The notes: generated by a model from the sequence alone, not told the origin. Shown: positions 14,640 through 26,068, counted from the stretch's first letter. The stretch is 34,922 bases of DNA from an uncultured Neomegalonema sp. (GCA_938008165.1 CALLLP010000054.1:1-34922), one strand, 5' to 3'. Program-made: numbers and translations.

Positions 14640-16093
14640 CGGGCGTAAATTGTTGCGGCATCCGCCGCCATTTCAGTGATGCCCAGACCCCCGATCACAA
14701 AGAGGACCATGACCGCCGCCGACAGACCCAAAACCACGCGAAACTCGCCGCCCATGGGACCATCGAACGCATCCGCCGCCTCGTCGAATACCATGATCTT
14801 GACAAGACGCAGGTAATAGAACGCACTGATAACCGCCGCAATGGTCGCGATGACCAACAGCCAGATCAGCCCCGCCTCGACCGCCGCGCCAAAGGTGTAC
14901 CATTTCGCCCAGAAGCCAGCCAAAGGCGGGATACCCGCAAGCGAGAACATCAAGATCGTGAGACACAGGGCCGAGAAACCATCCCGCTGCCACAAGCCCG
15001 CAAGATCGCCGATCTTCGTCACCGCCATATCGTTGCGCCGCATCGTCAGGATATAGGCAAAGACCCCGAGATTCATGACCATGTAAACCGCGAGATAGAC
15101 CAGAACCGAGCGCGCGCCCGCCTCCGTCCCCGCCGCCATGCCAACGAGGGCAAAGCCCATATGGCCGATCGAGGAATAGGCCATCAGGCGCTTGATATCC
15201 GTCTGCCCAATCGCCGCGATAGACCCGACCAGCATCGACGCCGCCGCAAGGAAGGCAACAATCTGCTGCCAGTCCGGCACCGCCTCTGGCCCGAATCCGT
15301 CATAGAGCACCCGCACCATCAGAACCGCCGCCGCCATCTTGGGCGCGGTCGCGAAAAAGGCCGTCACGGGCGTTGGTGCGCCTTCATACACATCGGGCGT
15401 CCACATATGGAAAGGGGCCGCCGAAATCTTGAAGGCCAGACCGGCCAGCACAAAGGCCAGACCAATAATCAGCCCCACATTCGTCTCACCCAATGCGACG
15501 ACTTCGGCGATGCGCGTGAAGTCGGTGCTGACGGTTGCGCCGTAGACGAAGGATGCGCCGAACAGCAAAAGGCCGGAGGACAACGCCCCAAGCACGAAAT
15601 ATTTCAGCCCCGCCTCGGTCGAGCGCACCGAATCCCGGCGGAAGGAGGCCAGCACGTAAAGCGCCAGCGATTGCAGCTCCAACCCCATGTAGAGCGCGAT
15701 CAGATCCGCCGATGAAACCATCATCGCCATGCCGAGCGCAGCGAGGGCGACCAGAACCGGGTACTCGAAAATCATCATCTGGGCGCGCAGCATATATTCG
15801 CGCGACAACAGCAGGATCACTGCGGTGCCAAAGAAGATGAACACCTTCGCGAAGCGGCTGACCCCATCGGAGACGAATACTCCGCCGAAGGCATATTGCG
15901 TATCGCCCCCGCCGATCCATGCGAGGATGCCCGCCGCGCAGAGCAGCGCGATGGTCAACCAATGCACCAGCATCGCCCCGGCGATCGTCTGTCGGAACAC
16001 GCCGACCATCAGCAAGGTGAGCGCTCCGAGTGCGAGCAAAAGCTCCGGTGCGGCGGCCAGAAGGTTGAGGCTGTCTTGGTTGAGCGGGGTCAT
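14636..16093 (-). CDS. nuoN: NADH-quinone oxidoreductase subunit N, 485 aa
   Basis: Antiporter-like membrane subunit of complex I that takes part in proton pumping. About 14 hydrophobic segments are visible, with the conserved proton-path lysine in the DIKRLMAYSSIGHMGFALVG motif and the glutamate in YMGLELQSLALYVLASF. The start at 16093 (MTPLNQDSLNLLAA) is used because the upstream extension of the frame is not protein-like. It follows nuoM after 13 bp. Confidence 0.97.
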   Translation of the reverse strand: MTPLNQDSLNLLAAAPELLLALGALTLLMVGVFRQTIAGAMLVHWLTIALLCAAGILAWIGGGDTQYAFGGVFVSDGVSRFAKVFIFFGTAVILLLSREYMLRAQMMIFEYPVLVALAALGMAMMVSSADLIALYMGLELQSLALYVLASFRRDSVRSTEAGLKYFVLGALSSGLLLFGASFVYGATVSTDFTRIAEVVALGETNVGLIIGLAFVLAGLAFKISAAPFHMWTPDVYEGAPTPVTAFFATAPKMAAAVLMVRVLYDGFGPEAVPDWQQIVAFLAAASMLVGSIAAIGQTDIKRLMAYSSIGHMGFALVGMAAGTEAGARSVLVYLAVYMVMNLGVFAYILTMRRNDMAVTKIGDLAGLWQRDGFSALCLTILMFSLAGIPPLAGFWAKWYTFGAAVEAGLIWLLVIATIAAVISAFYYLRLVKIMVFDEAADAFDGPMGGEFRVVLGLSAAVMVLFVIGGLGITEMAADAATIYAR

Positions 16094-16106
16094 GGCGTCC
16101 TTCCCG

Positions 16107-17690
16107 TCAATGCGCGCTGGAGGCGGCGGGCTGAGGCATGGCCTCGCCCCCCGGCTGGATGAGCAGCGAGTCCGGTGCGCCGACGGCAGCATGGTAATTC
16201 TGCAAGAGATCCGAGACGGCAGGGCTGAACACATCGATCATCGCCGATGCATTGATGCCGAAATAGAGCGTCGCGATGATCAACGGGGCCATGATGACGA
16301 TCTCGCGCCGGTTCATGTCCTCGATGGTCTCCAATGCCGGATTGGTCATCACGCCGAAGACCACCCGACGATACAGCCACAGCGCATATCCGGCGGAGAG
16401 GATCACCCCCGTCGCGGCAACAAAGGCAACGAAGGTATTCGCCTTGAACGCCCCCATCATCGTCAGGAATTCACCCACGAACCCGGAGGTGCCCGGCAAC
16501 CCGACATTGGCCATCGTGAACAGCAAGAAAACCGTTGCATAGATCGGCATCCGGTTCACCAGCCCCCCATAGGCCGCGATTTCGCGCGTATGCATCCGGT
16601 CATAGATCACCCCGACCGACAGGAACAAGGCGCCGGAAATAAACCCGTGACTGATCATCTGATAGATCGCCCCGTCCAGCCCCTGCTGGTTCGCCGCAAA
16701 GATGCCCATGGTCACAAACCCCATATGGGCGACCGAGGAATAGGCAATCAGTTTCTTGATATCGGTCTGGACCAGCGCGACCAGCGATGTGTAGACGATG
16801 GCGATAACGCTGAGAGCGAAGACGAAATTCGCGAGCTGGTCCGACGCAATCGGGAACATCGGCAGGTTGAAGCGGATGAAGCCATATCCGCCCAGCTTCA
16901 ACAGGATCGCGGCCAGTACGACCGACCCCGCCGTCGGGGCCTCGACATGCGCATCCGGCAACCATGTATGAACCGGCCACATCGGCATTTTCACCGCAAA
17001 GCTGGCGAAGAAGGCGAACCACAACAGCGTTTGCACGCCCGCACCCATCTCGACCCCCAGAACCTCGAAGGGCTCAGAAGGAAATTCGTGGGTCAGCAGC
17101 ATTTCGATATCCGTGGTCTGGGCATAATTGGCCATCCACAGCATCGCGATCAACATCAGGATCGAGCCGAGCAGCGTATAGAGGAAGAACTTGAAGCTGG
17201 CATAGACGCGCCGCCCGCCGCCCCAGACCCCGATGATGATGAACATCGGAATCAGGCCCGCTTCGAAGAACAGGTAGAACAGAAACAGATCGAGCGCGAC
17301 GAACACGCCGATCATCAGCGTTTCCAGAATCAGGAAGGCGGCGAGATATTGCGCCACCCGCTTATCCACATCCCAACTGGCAAGGATGACCAACGGCATG
17401 ATCCCGGTGGTCAGCAGCACGAACAGGATCGAGATTCCATCGACCCCAAGCTTGTATTTCAGGCCGCCGAGCCAATCCACATCCGTGACGAACTGAAAGC
17501 CCGTCGCGGTCGGCTCGAAACCGAGGAACATGATCACCGACAGCAGGAACGTGACCACGGTAATCGCCAGCGACCAGCGCCGCGCCGCCATCCGTTCCGC
17601 CTCGCGCCCGCCGCCCATCCACAGCAGGACAAGCCCGCCGAACAGCGGAAGCCACAGGATCAGGTTGAGCAGAAACCCTTCACTCGTCAT
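16107..17690 (-). CDS. nuoM: NADH-quinone oxidoreductase subunit M, 527 aa
   Basis: Antiporter-like proton-pumping subunit of complex I. It has about 14 transmembrane segments, the conserved [17 protein letters not shown] with the functional glutamate, the [25 protein letters not shown] signature split around residue 240, and [20 protein letters not shown]. Length is normal. It starts 4 bp after the nuoL stop. Confidence 0.97.
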   Translation of the reverse strand: MTSEGFLLNLILWLPLFGGLVLLWMGGGREAERMAARRWSLAITVVTFLLSVIMFLGFEPTATGFQFVTDVDWLGGLKYKLGVDGISILFVLLTTGIMPLVILASWDVDKRVAQYLAAFLILETLMIGVFVALDLFLFYLFFEAGLIPMFIIIGVWGGGRRVYASFKFFLYTLLGSILMLIAMLWMANYAQTTDIEMLLTHEFPSEPFEVLGVEMGAGVQTLLWFAFFASFAVKMPMWPVHTWLPDAHVEAPTAGSVVLAAILLKLGGYGFIRFNLPMFPIASDQLANFVFALSVIAIVYTSLVALVQTDIKKLIAYSSVAHMGFVTMGIFAANQQGLDGAIYQMISHGFISGALFLSVGVIYDRMHTREIAAYGGLVNRMPIYATVFLLFTMANVGLPGTSGFVGEFLTMMGAFKANTFVAFVAATGVILSAGYALWLYRRVVFGVMTNPALETIEDMNRREIVIMAPLIIATLYFGINASAMIDVFSPAVSDLLQNYHAAVGAPDSLLIQPGGEAMPQPAASSAH

Positions 17691-17694
17691 CGGC

Positions 17695-19653
17695 TCAGCC
17701 CCCCATCACAGCGAATGTCACAAGGGCGGCAACCCCGACGAACATCGCCAGCGCGTAATGGAACATATACCCGCTCTGCAACCGCGCATAAAAGGCAGTC
17801 ATGGCGGGGATCAGGCCCATCGACAGGCCATCGATAGCCCCGTCAATGGTGCGCCCGTCGCCCTTCTTCCAGAAAAACCGGCCCAGTGCCATCGCAGGCC
17901 GGACAAAGATCGTTTGGTACAATTCGTCGAAATACCACTTGTTGAGCAGGAAGTCGTAAGCGCCCGGATTGGCCTTGCGCGCCCGATCGGCCAGACCGGG
18001 ACGCAGGATATACATCCACAGCGCCAGCGCCGTCCCCGCCAACATCGCGAAGAAGGGCAGCGATTTCACCCAGAGCGGGGAATAATGCGCGGCATGTACA
18101 ACGTCATACATCTTGTCGTATTTCTCGACGAGCACGTAATTGTCGGGCGCATGAACGATGGAATGCCCCCAGAACCAATGCGCGGAATCCCCGACGAACA
18201 TTTCGTAGAACAATCCCCCCGCGACAATCGAGCCGAGGAACAGCACACCCATGGGGATCAGCATCACGGGCGGGCTTTCATGGATATGGGCATAGGCCTC
18301 CGGGTCGCCATTGCGCGGCCCATGGAATACCTTGAAGATCAAGCGCCACGAATAGAATGCCGTCATCGCCGCGACCAGAATGCCGAGCCAGAAGGCATAG
18401 GTGCCGGACGTCGAATGCGCGGCATGGGCGACCTCGATCACCATGTCCTTCGAGAAGAACCCGGCAAAGGGCGGCACACCCGTCAACGCCATCGTCCCGA
18501 TGATCATCAGGATATAGGTCGGAATAATCATCGACCACAAACCGCCCATCCTGCGAATATCCTGCTCGTCCTGCATCGCGTGGATCACCGAACCACACCC
18601 AAGGAATAACAGCGCCTTGAAGAAGGCATGGGTAAACAGGTGGAACATCGCCGCCTCATACGCACCGACCCCCGCCGCAAAGAACATGTAGCCAAGCTGC
18701 GAACAGGTCGAATAGGCGACGATCCGCTTGATGTCGTTCTGTACGAGACCCACCGTCGCGGCGAACAGCGCCGTCGTCGCGCCGATATAGGTGATGAAGG
18801 TGCTCGCCGCCGGGGCGAATTCATACAGGGGCGACAGGCGACAGACCAGAAACACCCCAGCCGTTACCATCGTCGCCGCGTGGATCAAGGCCGAAACCGG
18901 CGTCGGTCCCTCCATCGCATCGGGCAGCCATGTATGCAGGAAGAACTGGGCCGATTTACCCATTGCACCGATGAACAGCAAAAATCCGAGCGTGTTCAGG
19001 ACACCCATCTCATAACCGAGGAACGAGAAAGTCGCCCCCACCATGCCGGGGATCTGATCGAAGACCACATCGAAATCGAGCGATCCGAAGATCGCGAAGA
19101 TACCAAAGATGCCCAGAGCAAGGCCGAAATCGCCGACACGGTTGACGATAAACGCCTTCATCGACGCGGCGTTCGCGCTGTCCTTGTGATACCAAAATCC
19201 GATCAACAGATAGGAGGCAAGCCCCACACCTTCCCAGCCGAAGAACAACTGCACGAAGTTATCCGCCGTCACCAGCATCAGCATCGCAAAGGTAAAGAGG
19301 CTGAGATAGGCGAAGAAGCGCGGCTTTGACGGGTCATGCGCCATGTAGCCCATCGAATAGACATGCACGATGGCCGACACGGTGGTCACGACGATCAGCA
19401 TCACCCCGGTCAACGTGTCGAGCCGCACGCCCCAATCGACGGCCAGCGCGCCCGATTCCATCCAGCGGAACCACGTGATATGCTCCGGGTCCGCCTCGAT
19501 GGCCCCCGGCAGGCCCGCCCAGCTCATCAGCGCGACGAGTACCAGAATGGCGCTCGGGATGATCTGAGCGTTGCGATCCCCGATCCAGCGCACGCCAAAG
19601 CCAGCGATCAGCGCGCCCAACAGGGGCAAAAGGACGATCAGCGAGTAATACAT
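17695..19653 (-). CDS. nuoL: NADH-quinone oxidoreductase subunit L, 652 aa
   Basis: The largest antiporter-like subunit of complex I, with the long lateral helix that ties the membrane arm together. Visible are the [18 protein letters not shown] segment with its conserved glutamate, [20 protein letters not shown], and [20 protein letters not shown]. The last 100 residues hold the lateral helix and the final membrane span. It is slightly short of the usual 680-700 residues but complete at both ends. It is 10 bp downstream of nuoK. Confidence 0.97.
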   Translation of the reverse strand: MYYSLIVLLPLLGALIAGFGVRWIGDRNAQIIPSAILVLVALMSWAGLPGAIEADPEHITWFRWMESGALAVDWGVRLDTLTGVMLIVVTTVSAIVHVYSMGYMAHDPSKPRFFAYLSLFTFAMLMLVTADNFVQLFFGWEGVGLASYLLIGFWYHKDSANAASMKAFIVNRVGDFGLALGIFGIFAIFGSLDFDVVFDQIPGMVGATFSFLGYEMGVLNTLGFLLFIGAMGKSAQFFLHTWLPDAMEGPTPVSALIHAATMVTAGVFLVCRLSPLYEFAPAASTFITYIGATTALFAATVGLVQNDIKRIVAYSTCSQLGYMFFAAGVGAYEAAMFHLFTHAFFKALLFLGCGSVIHAMQDEQDIRRMGGLWSMIIPTYILMIIGTMALTGVPPFAGFFSKDMVIEVAHAAHSTSGTYAFWLGILVAAMTAFYSWRLIFKVFHGPRNGDPEAYAHIHESPPVMLIPMGVLFLGSIVAGGLFYEMFVGDSAHWFWGHSIVHAPDNYVLVEKYDKMYDVVHAAHYSPLWVKSLPFFAMLAGTALALWMYILRPGLADRARKANPGAYDFLLNKWYFDELYQTIFVRPAMALGRFFWKKGDGRTIDGAIDGLSMGLIPAMTAFYARLQSGYMFHYALAMFVGVAALVTFAVMGG

Positions 19654-19663
19654 ATGGGTGTCC

Positions 19664-19972
19664 TCAGCCCTTCATCATCGCGACGTCTTCGACCGCGATG
19701 GTACCCCGATTGCGGTGGAAACAGACGAGGATCGCGAGACCGATCGCCGCCTCCGCCGCCGCGACCGTCAGCACGAACATGGTAAAGACCTGTCCGCCCA
19801 GATCGTTGAGATGCGTCGAAAAGGCGACGAAATTGATATTCACGGCCAGAAGCATCAGTTCGATGGACATGAGAATGATGATGACGTTCTTGCGGTTCAG
19901 GAAAATCCCGAAAATCCCGACGATGAACAGGATCGAAGCGACCGTCAGGTAATGCGTCAGTCCGATTTCCAT
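19664..19972 (-). CDS. nuoK: NADH-quinone oxidoreductase subunit K, 102 aa
   Basis: Small three-helix membrane subunit of complex I. The conserved membrane glutamates are seen in [17 protein letters not shown] and [13 protein letters not shown], which form part of the proton-coupling axis. A strong ribosome binding site (GAAGAGGAAAG) precedes the ATG at 19972. Length is exactly that of the family. Confidence 0.97.
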   Translation of the reverse strand: MEIGLTHYLTVASILFIVGIFGIFLNRKNVIIILMSIELMLLAVNINFVAFSTHLNDLGGQVFTMFVLTVAAAEAAIGLAILVCFHRNRGTIAVEDVAMMKG

Positions 19973-20008
19973 GCTTTCCTCTTCCCCTTCGGCCGCTGCG
20001 CGCCGCTC

Positions 20009-20605
20009 TTAAAGACTTTGACCGGGGCGAACGTCTTTCAGTTCGACGGCGGTTTTCGGATCGCGCTGCATCTGTGCCCAGACATCTTGAGTCTTCACGC
20101 CGTCACGGTGGCGCAGCGTCAGCACGATGGCCCCGACCATGGCGACCAGCAGGATCAGCCCTGCCGCCTGAAACGCGTAGACATATTTGGTGTAGACCAC
20201 AGCGCCCAGCGCATGCGCATTGGTCGTGCCATAGACGGCACTCGGTTCGATATTATCCGCTTCCAGCCCGCTCCATGCCGCGAATCCGACACTCAGCTCG
20301 ACGATCAGGATCACCCCGATAGCCAGACCCAGCGGCAGGTATTGCGCAACCCGCCCCCGCAATTCGGCAAAATCGATGTCGAGCATCATCACCACGAACA
20401 GGAACAGGACCGCGACCGCGCCGACATAGATAATCATCAGCAGCATCGCGAGAAACTCGGCCCCCATCAGCACAAACAGACCCGCAGTGGAGAAAAACGC
20501 CAGGATGAGCCACAGCACCGAATGCACCGGATTGCGTGCAAAGACGACCAGCGTACCCGCGACACAGGCGGTAATGGCGAACAGATAGAAGGCGATGGCT
20601 TGCAT
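20009..20605 (-). CDS. nuoJ: NADH-quinone oxidoreductase subunit J, 198 aa
   Basis: Five-helix membrane subunit of complex I whose third helix changes shape during coupling. The family stretches [22 protein letters not shown] and [26 protein letters not shown] are clear. Length is typical for Alphaproteobacteria. It ends 36 bp before nuoK and begins 11 bp after nuoI. Confidence 0.96.
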   Translation of the reverse strand: MQAIAFYLFAITACVAGTLVVFARNPVHSVLWLILAFFSTAGLFVLMGAEFLAMLLMIIYVGAVAVLFLFVVMMLDIDFAELRGRVAQYLPLGLAIGVILIVELSVGFAAWSGLEADNIEPSAVYGTTNAHALGAVVYTKYVYAFQAAGLILLVAMVGAIVLTLRHRDGVKTQDVWAQMQRDPKTAVELKDVRPGQSL

Positions 20606-20616
20606 AATCCGTCTCC

Positions 20617-21108
20617 CTACCGATACGCCGCATCAAGCTCGAGATTGCGGGCGATCACGCTTTCCCACCGATCGCCGTTATCGAGCAGCTTTTCCTTGTT
20701 GTAGAACAGCTCCTCGCGGGTCTCGGTGGCGAATTCGATATTCGGTCCCTCGACGATGGCATCGACGGGGCATGCCTCCTGACAAAAGCCGCAATAGATG
20801 CATTTCGTCATATCGATGTCATAGCGCGTCGTGCGGCGCGAGCCGTCCTCGCGCGGTTCGGCGTCGATATGAATGGCCTGCGCCGGGCAGACCGCCTCGC
20901 ACAGCTTGCACGCGATACAACGCTCCTCGCCATTGGGATAGCGGCGCAGGGCGTGCTCACCCCGGAATCGCGGGCTTTGCGGGCCTTTTTCATGGGGATA
21001 GTTGATCGTCGCTTTTGGCTTGAAGAAATACTTCATGCCGACCCGAAAGCCGCCCACGAAATCCATCATCGCAAAATACCAGCCCGCGCGGGCCCAATCG
21101 GTCGCCAT
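20617..21108 (-). CDS. nuoI: NADH-quinone oxidoreductase subunit I, 163 aa
   Basis: Peripheral-arm ferredoxin subunit carrying iron-sulphur clusters N6a and N6b. Two Cys motifs are present: [17 protein letters not shown] and [17 protein letters not shown], each C-x2-C-x2-C-x3-C. The N-terminal [30 protein letters not shown] is the typical alphaproteobacterial/mitochondrial form. It is one base away from the nuoH stop. Confidence 0.97.
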   Translation of the reverse strand: MATDWARAGWYFAMMDFVGGFRVGMKYFFKPKATINYPHEKGPQSPRFRGEHALRRYPNGEERCIACKLCEAVCPAQAIHIDAEPREDGSRRTTRYDIDMTKCIYCGFCQEACPVDAIVEGPNIEFATETREELFYNKEKLLDNGDRWESVIARNLELDAAYR

Positions 21109-21109
21109 G

Positions 21110-22195
21110 TCAGGATTCCTCCGTCGTCACGGGTTGGGGGGACGTCACAGGGGCCTCGATGACCATCGCTCCGCGCCCCATGTCACGCGCCTCATCGGTA
21201 TAGGCCCAAGGGGTCACGTCGAAGATTTTCATGAAACTCGCCGTCAGCACCACAAAGGCCAGACTGAGCGGCAGGAACACTTTCCAGCCCAGACGCATCA
21301 ACTGGTCATAGCGGTAGCGCGGGACGATGGCCTTGACCATCGCGAACATGAAGAAGCAGAGCACCACCTTCAGCACGAACCAGAACACCCCATGACCGAC
21401 CCCGAAAGGCGACAGCCAGCCGCCGAGGAACAGGATCGTGGTCAGCGCACACATCATCACGATGTTCATGTATTCGCCGATCATGAACAACAGATACGGC
21501 GTCGAGGAATATTCGACCTGATACCCGGCCACCAGCTCCGATTCGGCTTCGGGCAGATCAAAGGGCGGGCGGTTCGTTTCGGCCAATGCCGAGATGAAGA
21601 AGACGATGAACATCACAGGCTGCTTGAGGAAGAACCACGAGAAAATCCCGGCCCCGTCCTGCGCCAGCACAATGTCGGTCAGATTCAGCGACCCGACCAT
21701 CAGCAGGACGCAGACGATCACAAAGCCGATGGAGACCTCGTAGGACACCATCTGCGCCGCCGAGCGCAGCCCGCCAAGGAAGGGATATTTCGAGTTTCCA
21801 GCCCAGCCGCCCATGATGACGCCATAGACGCCCAGACTGCTGATCGCGAAAAGATAGAGAATCCCGACATTCATGTCGGAAATGACCCACCCCTCCGCAA
21901 AGGGAATCGCGACCCAGGCAATCGACGCCAGAATGAAGGTCAGCATCGGCGCGAGCAGAAAGACCGTCCGGTCCGCCCCGGCGGGAATCACGATTTCCTT
22001 CATCACGAATTTCAGGAAATCCGCAAAGGATTGCAGCAACCCGAATGGCCCGACCACGTTCGGGCCTTTGCGAAGCTGGACCGCCGCCCAGACCTTACGG
22101 TCCATGTAGAGCAGAAAGGCCAGTGAAATCAGGACGACGACCATGACAAGAAGGCACTGGCCAAGGATCGTCAGAAAGAGCCAGAAATCATCCAT
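21110..22195 (-). CDS. nuoH: NADH-quinone oxidoreductase subunit H, 361 aa
   Basis: Membrane subunit of complex I that forms most of the quinone channel at the junction with the peripheral arm. Motifs: [25 protein letters not shown] near the N-terminus, [26 protein letters not shown] in the central loop, and [17 protein letters not shown] near the C-terminus. It has eight or nine membrane spans. It starts 105 bp downstream of the small ORF that follows nuoG. Confidence 0.97.
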   Translation of the reverse strand: MDDFWLFLTILGQCLLVMVVVLISLAFLLYMDRKVWAAVQLRKGPNVVGPFGLLQSFADFLKFVMKEIVIPAGADRTVFLLAPMLTFILASIAWVAIPFAEGWVISDMNVGILYLFAISSLGVYGVIMGGWAGNSKYPFLGGLRSAAQMVSYEVSIGFVIVCVLLMVGSLNLTDIVLAQDGAGIFSWFFLKQPVMFIVFFISALAETNRPPFDLPEAESELVAGYQVEYSSTPYLLFMIGEYMNIVMMCALTTILFLGGWLSPFGVGHGVFWFVLKVVLCFFMFAMVKAIVPRYRYDQLMRLGWKVFLPLSLAFVVLTASFMKIFDVTPWAYTDEARDMGRGAMVIEAPVTSPQPVTTEES

Positions 22196-22300
22196 GCGGA
22201 GAACCCGTCAGGTTGCGGTGCGGTATGGCTGGTTGCGGCGCTCTCTCTAAGCCCGATAACCGGACAGCGCTACAGGAAAATCGTGATGCGGTATCACCAG

Positions 22301-22483
22301 TCACATCCCCACCCCTTTCAAAACGTTACCAACCCGAAAAACAATACCGGGCGCGCCCAGCGCATAGAGGGACGAATCCCACGCGACAGCGGCGATCGCC
22401 GCATCCCGTTGCGCCAGAGGCTGGCGCAGGATCGGGCGCTTCTCGCCATCGTCCGGGGCGTCCGGGGCGACCGGATGCCTCAT
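22301..22483 (-). CDS. Small unknown ORF between nuoG and nuoH, 60 aa
   Basis: The ATG at 22483 overlaps the nuoG stop in the TAATG pattern and opens a 60-residue frame ([20 protein letters not shown]...) ending in TGA at 22301. The first two thirds have codon use like the neighbours; the last third is AT-richer. Its middle (AAIAAVAWDSSLYALGAPGIVFRVGNVL) is weakly hydrophobic. Alphaproteobacterial nuo operons are known to carry short unidentified reading frames between core genes, and the coupling supports translation. No function can be assigned. Confidence 0.45.
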   Translation of the reverse strand: MRHPVAPDAPDDGEKRPILRQPLAQRDAAIAAVAWDSSLYALGAPGIVFRVGNVLKGVGM

Positions 22484-24549
22484 TACTCTGCCGCCAGCGG
22501 CACGCCTGACCGCTCCTCTTGCAGCTTTGAACAAGCGGCCATGGTTTCGCTCGCGCGGGCGATGGGATTGGTGAGATAGAAATCGCGGATGACCGGCTGG
22601 AAGGCGGCATTGCCAATCGAGCCGCCCGCTTCCGCGCGCCATTCCGCCGGGCTGATCGCCCCAAGTGCCGCCAGATGGGGCACCGCCTCAAAGATCGCCT
22701 TGCGCACCTGCTCAATCGTATCGAAGGGCAGTGGCTCGCCCATACGCTCGGACAGGGCGCGCAGGATGGCCCAGTCTTCCTTTGCCTCGCCCGGAGGCGA
22801 CGCGGCACGATTGGCGAGCTGCGGTCGACCTTCAAGATTGACGTAAAGGCCCGATTGCTCGGTCCATGCGGCGGCGGGCAGAATCACGTCTGCGCGATGC
22901 GCGCCCCGGTCGCCGTGATGGCCCTGATAGATGACGAAGGCACCTGCGGGCACATCCACCTCATCGGCTCCGAGGAGATAGAGAACCTCGACCCCACCGG
23001 AGAGCATCGCGGCGGTCTGCTTGCCGCCATCACCGGGCGTGAAGCCGATTTCCATGCCGCCAACCCGGCTCGCCGCCATATGCAGCACGCCAAAGCCCGT
23101 CCATCCGTCGGAAATCGCCCCGACCGATCCGGCCAGCGCCATCGCCTCGCCCATGATCGCGGCCGCGTCGGGATGGGTCAGCGCCGACCCGCCCAGGACG
23201 ATCATCGGGCGCTCGGCCTTCTTGAGAATTTCGGCGAAATCGCTGGTCATCACCGATCCGATCGCGCCTGCATCCTCGCCCAGATGCGCGTAATCATAGG
23301 TCAGGTCCGCCCCCGGCCCGATCAGACCGATTTCTGTCCCCGTAAGCCAAGCCTTGCGAATCCGCGCATTCAGGACCGCGCTCTCCGCACGGGGATTCGC
23401 CCCGATCAACAGGATTGCATCGGCGTCCTCGATCCCCTGAATCGTGGGGTTGAACAGCCATGCCGCCCGGTTATCGGCGGGCAGATGCGCGCCATCCTGA
23501 CGGCAATCCATGTTCGGCGAGCCGATTTGGCCCATGAAGCCCTTCAGCGCCCACATCGCCTCGATCGAGACCAGATCGCCCGCAATCGCGCCGACCGCCG
23601 CCCCGTCCAGACCATCGAGCCGCGCCCGAATCGCCGCGAAAGCCTCGTCCCATGACGCCGCTTTGAGCTTGCCATCCGCGCCGCGCAGATAGGGACGGTC
23701 AAGGCGCTGGCGGGCGAGGCCGTCGATCGCAAAGCGGGTCTTGTCGGAAATCCATTCCTCGTTGATGCCATCATGGTTGACCGGCATCACCCGACGCACG
23801 GCAACCCCTTCGGAATCGATCCGGATATTCGCGCCAAGCGCATCCATCACATCGATGCTCTGGGTCTTGCGCACCTCCCATGGCCGCGCGCGGAAGGCAT
23901 AGGGCCGCGAGGTCAGGGCACCGACGGGGCACAGGTCAATCACGTTGCCCTGCAATTCGCTGACAAGCGCCGCATCGAGATAGGACACGATCTCCGCATC
24001 CTCGCCCCGGCCCGTGCAGCCCATCTCCGGCACGCCCGCCACTTCGGTGGCAAAGCGCACACAGCGCGTACACTGAATACAGCGGGTCATATGCGTTTTG
24101 ATCAACGGCCCAAGATTGATCTCGGCCATGGCGCGCTTGTGCTCGGCAAAGCGGCTGTCCGATTTGCCATAGGCCATCGCCTGATCCTGAAGATCGCATT
24201 CCCCGGCCTGATCACAGATCGGACAGTCGAGCGGATGGTTGATGAGCAAAAACTCCATCACCCCCTCGCGCGCCTGCTTGACGATGGGGGAGTTCGTGCG
24301 AATCTCCGGCGGCTCGCCATCGCGCCCTCCGCGCAGATCCTTCACCTGCATCGCGCAGGAGGCCATCGGTTTGGGCGCGCCCACCGCTTCGACAAGGCAC
24401 ATCCGGCAATTGCCCGCGATGGACAGGCGTTCGTGATAACAGAAACGCGGAATTTCGCGCCCTGCCTCCTCACAGGCCTGAAGCACGGTCAGGTCAGGAT
24501 CGAACTCGAATTCCTCGCCGTCGATGACGACTTTGCGCGGGTCGGCCAT
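22483..24549 (-). CDS. nuoG: NADH-quinone oxidoreductase subunit G, 688 aa
   Basis: Large iron-sulphur subunit of the peripheral arm of complex I. The N-terminus carries the [2Fe-2S] ligands ([18 protein letters not shown] and SCAMQV), then the His-Cys [4Fe-4S] motif [19 protein letters not shown], then [12 protein letters not shown] with the distal Cys in IDLCPVGAL, followed by the molybdopterin-oxidoreductase-like domain. The ATG at 24549 ([11 protein letters not shown]) has GAGGAAG 5 bp ahead, so the extension to 24606 is rejected. No nuoF precedes it; a DegT-type aminotransferase gene ends 191 bp upstream. Confidence 0.96.
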   Translation of the reverse strand: MADPRKVVIDGEEFEFDPDLTVLQACEEAGREIPRFCYHERLSIAGNCRMCLVEAVGAPKPMASCAMQVKDLRGGRDGEPPEIRTNSPIVKQAREGVMEFLLINHPLDCPICDQAGECDLQDQAMAYGKSDSRFAEHKRAMAEINLGPLIKTHMTRCIQCTRCVRFATEVAGVPEMGCTGRGEDAEIVSYLDAALVSELQGNVIDLCPVGALTSRPYAFRARPWEVRKTQSIDVMDALGANIRIDSEGVAVRRVMPVNHDGINEEWISDKTRFAIDGLARQRLDRPYLRGADGKLKAASWDEAFAAIRARLDGLDGAAVGAIAGDLVSIEAMWALKGFMGQIGSPNMDCRQDGAHLPADNRAAWLFNPTIQGIEDADAILLIGANPRAESAVLNARIRKAWLTGTEIGLIGPGADLTYDYAHLGEDAGAIGSVMTSDFAEILKKAERPMIVLGGSALTHPDAAAIMGEAMALAGSVGAISDGWTGFGVLHMAASRVGGMEIGFTPGDGGKQTAAMLSGGVEVLYLLGADEVDVPAGAFVIYQGHHGDRGAHRADVILPAAAWTEQSGLYVNLEGRPQLANRAASPPGEAKEDWAILRALSERMGEPLPFDTIEQVRKAIFEAVPHLAALGAISPAEWRAEAGGSIGNAAFQPVIRDFYLTNPIARASETMAACSKLQEERSGVPLAAE

Positions 24550-24740
24550 AAGCACTTCCTCGTCGGTCGCATGAAGAGGCGCATACGGAGCGCCCCCCTG
24601 ATTCACGCGCTTTTAGCAAGGGAAGACGCCAAGGTCGATGCGTCTATATAGCTTTCGCGTAAAAAGAGGGGTCGGAGAAAGCGAGGATGGTCACATCTGC
24701 AACACGAGGGATTTTCGGCGCAATGACTTCGCGTTCCGCG

Positions 24741-25925
24741 TCAGGTGCCCTCCCGATCCGTTGCAATCAGGTCTGCGATATGGGCGCAATCCTCGACGCT
24801 GAAGGTCAGGGGCAGGCGCATGTCAAACAGGGTGGCGAGGGTAGCGTCTGTTTGCGGCAGATCCTGCGCGGGCATGTAATGCCAGCTCCGGTGATTGGAG
24901 GTGAAGGCCACCGGATCTTCCGCGCCGAACCATTTCAGCTCGACCCCCATATCCTTCATCCGGGCGACAAATCGTTCACAGGCTTCGGGGGCCATGCCGG
25001 GGGCAAGAAACTGGATCGAGCTGGCGACGAAGAATTCCTCCGGCGGGCGATAGGGCATGTAAAGGCCGTTGACCCGTGACAGGCGCGCCGCGATGGCCTC
25101 GTAACGGGCATTCCAGCGGGCTGCATTGGCGTCGAGCGTTGCAAGCTGTGGCAGCAAGATCGCGGCGCGCAGATTGTCCATCCGGCCCGACATATTCGGC
25201 GTCTCCAGCCGGATCGTCGCAAAGGTTTCGGGCGCAGGCGCGGCGCGGTGGCGCTCGTAGAGCATGTACGACCCGGACATCATGATCGCACGGGCCATGA
25301 AATCGGGATCGTCGGAGGTCAGCAATCCCCCTTCGCCCGAATTGATATGCTTGTAGGTCTGAGTCGAGAAGCACCCCGCCAGTCCAAAGCCGCCACTGGG
25401 CCGCCCGTTCCACTTCGCCCCCATCGTATGCGCGCAATCCTCGATCAGCGTGATGCCGTGGTCGTCACAAAGCGCGCAAAGGGCCTCCATATCCGCCAGA
25501 TGCCCGCGCATATGCGACAGCATCAGCACCCGCGCCCCGCTCGCATCGATCTTGCGGGCCAGATCGTCCAGGTCGATGACCAGATCGCGGGTGATTTCGA
25601 CCAGCACAGGCTCGGCCCCCACGGCGGCGATGGCGCCGGGGACGGGGGCGAGGGTAAAGCCGTTGGTCAGCACTTTGTCGCCCGGCTCAACCCCCGCCGC
25701 CCGCAGCGAGACCGACAGCGCATACCCCCCCGACGCACAAGCAAGGCAGTATTTCGCCCCCTGATACGCGGCGAAGGCTTCCTCAAGCTGTGCCGCCGGA
25801 GCGATTTCGCCCGGTTCGGTATTGTAGCGATGAAGCCGCCCGCCCCGCATCACGGCAACCGCCGCCTCAATGGCCTCCTCCGGGATCGGTTCCTGCTGGG
25901 TGAAAGTGCCGGTGAACGCATCCAT
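24741..25925 (-). CDS. DegT/DnrJ/EryC1/StrS-family PLP aminotransferase, 394 aa
   Basis: The family makes amino sugars and related compounds on nucleotide-linked or free sugars. The PLP lysine is Lys192 (FSTQTYKHINSGEGG), and Asp163 that contacts the PLP ring nitrogen is in LIEDCAHTMGAKWNG. The HMRGHLADM segment stands where the family has a cofactor-contact motif. The substrate cannot be read from the sequence, and no sugar epimerase, dehydratase or polysaccharide genes lie next to it. It is divergent from the radical SAM gene across a 166-bp gap. Confidence 0.88.
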   Translation of the reverse strand: MDAFTGTFTQQEPIPEEAIEAAVAVMRGGRLHRYNTEPGEIAPAAQLEEAFAAYQGAKYCLACASGGYALSVSLRAAGVEPGDKVLTNGFTLAPVPGAIAAVGAEPVLVEITRDLVIDLDDLARKIDASGARVLMLSHMRGHLADMEALCALCDDHGITLIEDCAHTMGAKWNGRPSGGFGLAGCFSTQTYKHINSGEGGLLTSDDPDFMARAIMMSGSYMLYERHRAAPAPETFATIRLETPNMSGRMDNLRAAILLPQLATLDANAARWNARYEAIAARLSRVNGLYMPYRPPEEFFVASSIQFLAPGMAPEACERFVARMKDMGVELKWFGAEDPVAFTSNHRSWHYMPAQDLPQTDATLATLFDMRLPLTFSVEDCAHIADLIATDREGT

Positions 25926-26039
25926 CGCATCGGTCCCTTTTCGACTGTTTCAGGGCATTTACGCATTGTGCCCGCGCCACGCCAAGACATTCCGGCAAAG
26001 CGGCGCATGGAGACAGGCGAACACGGTTCCAAAACGATC

Positions 26040-26068
26040 TTGACGTCTTTTTTTGTTCCAGTTAATAA
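26040..26068 (+). promoter_or_regulatory. Predicted sigma-70 promoter for the radical SAM gene
   Basis: TTGACG (26040-26045), 17-bp spacer, TAATAA (26063-26068). A transcript would start about 16 bp before the ATG at 26092. The 26-bp palindrome at 26051-26076 covers the -10 box. Confidence 0.5.

Noticed and set aside
17362..17370. Perfect DnaA box TTATCCACA
   Set aside because: A single copy inside nuoM with no AT-rich unwinding region or dnaA/hemE neighbours, so not an origin.
15729..17837. 702-codon plus-strand frame
   Set aside because: Antisense shadow of nuoN and nuoM; composition (His, Arg, Gln, Asp) mirrors the hydrophobic codons opposite.
22196..22300. Possible separate promoter for nuoH
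   Set aside because: TTGAAA and TGATAC can be found but with a 19-bp spacer; too weak to annotate.
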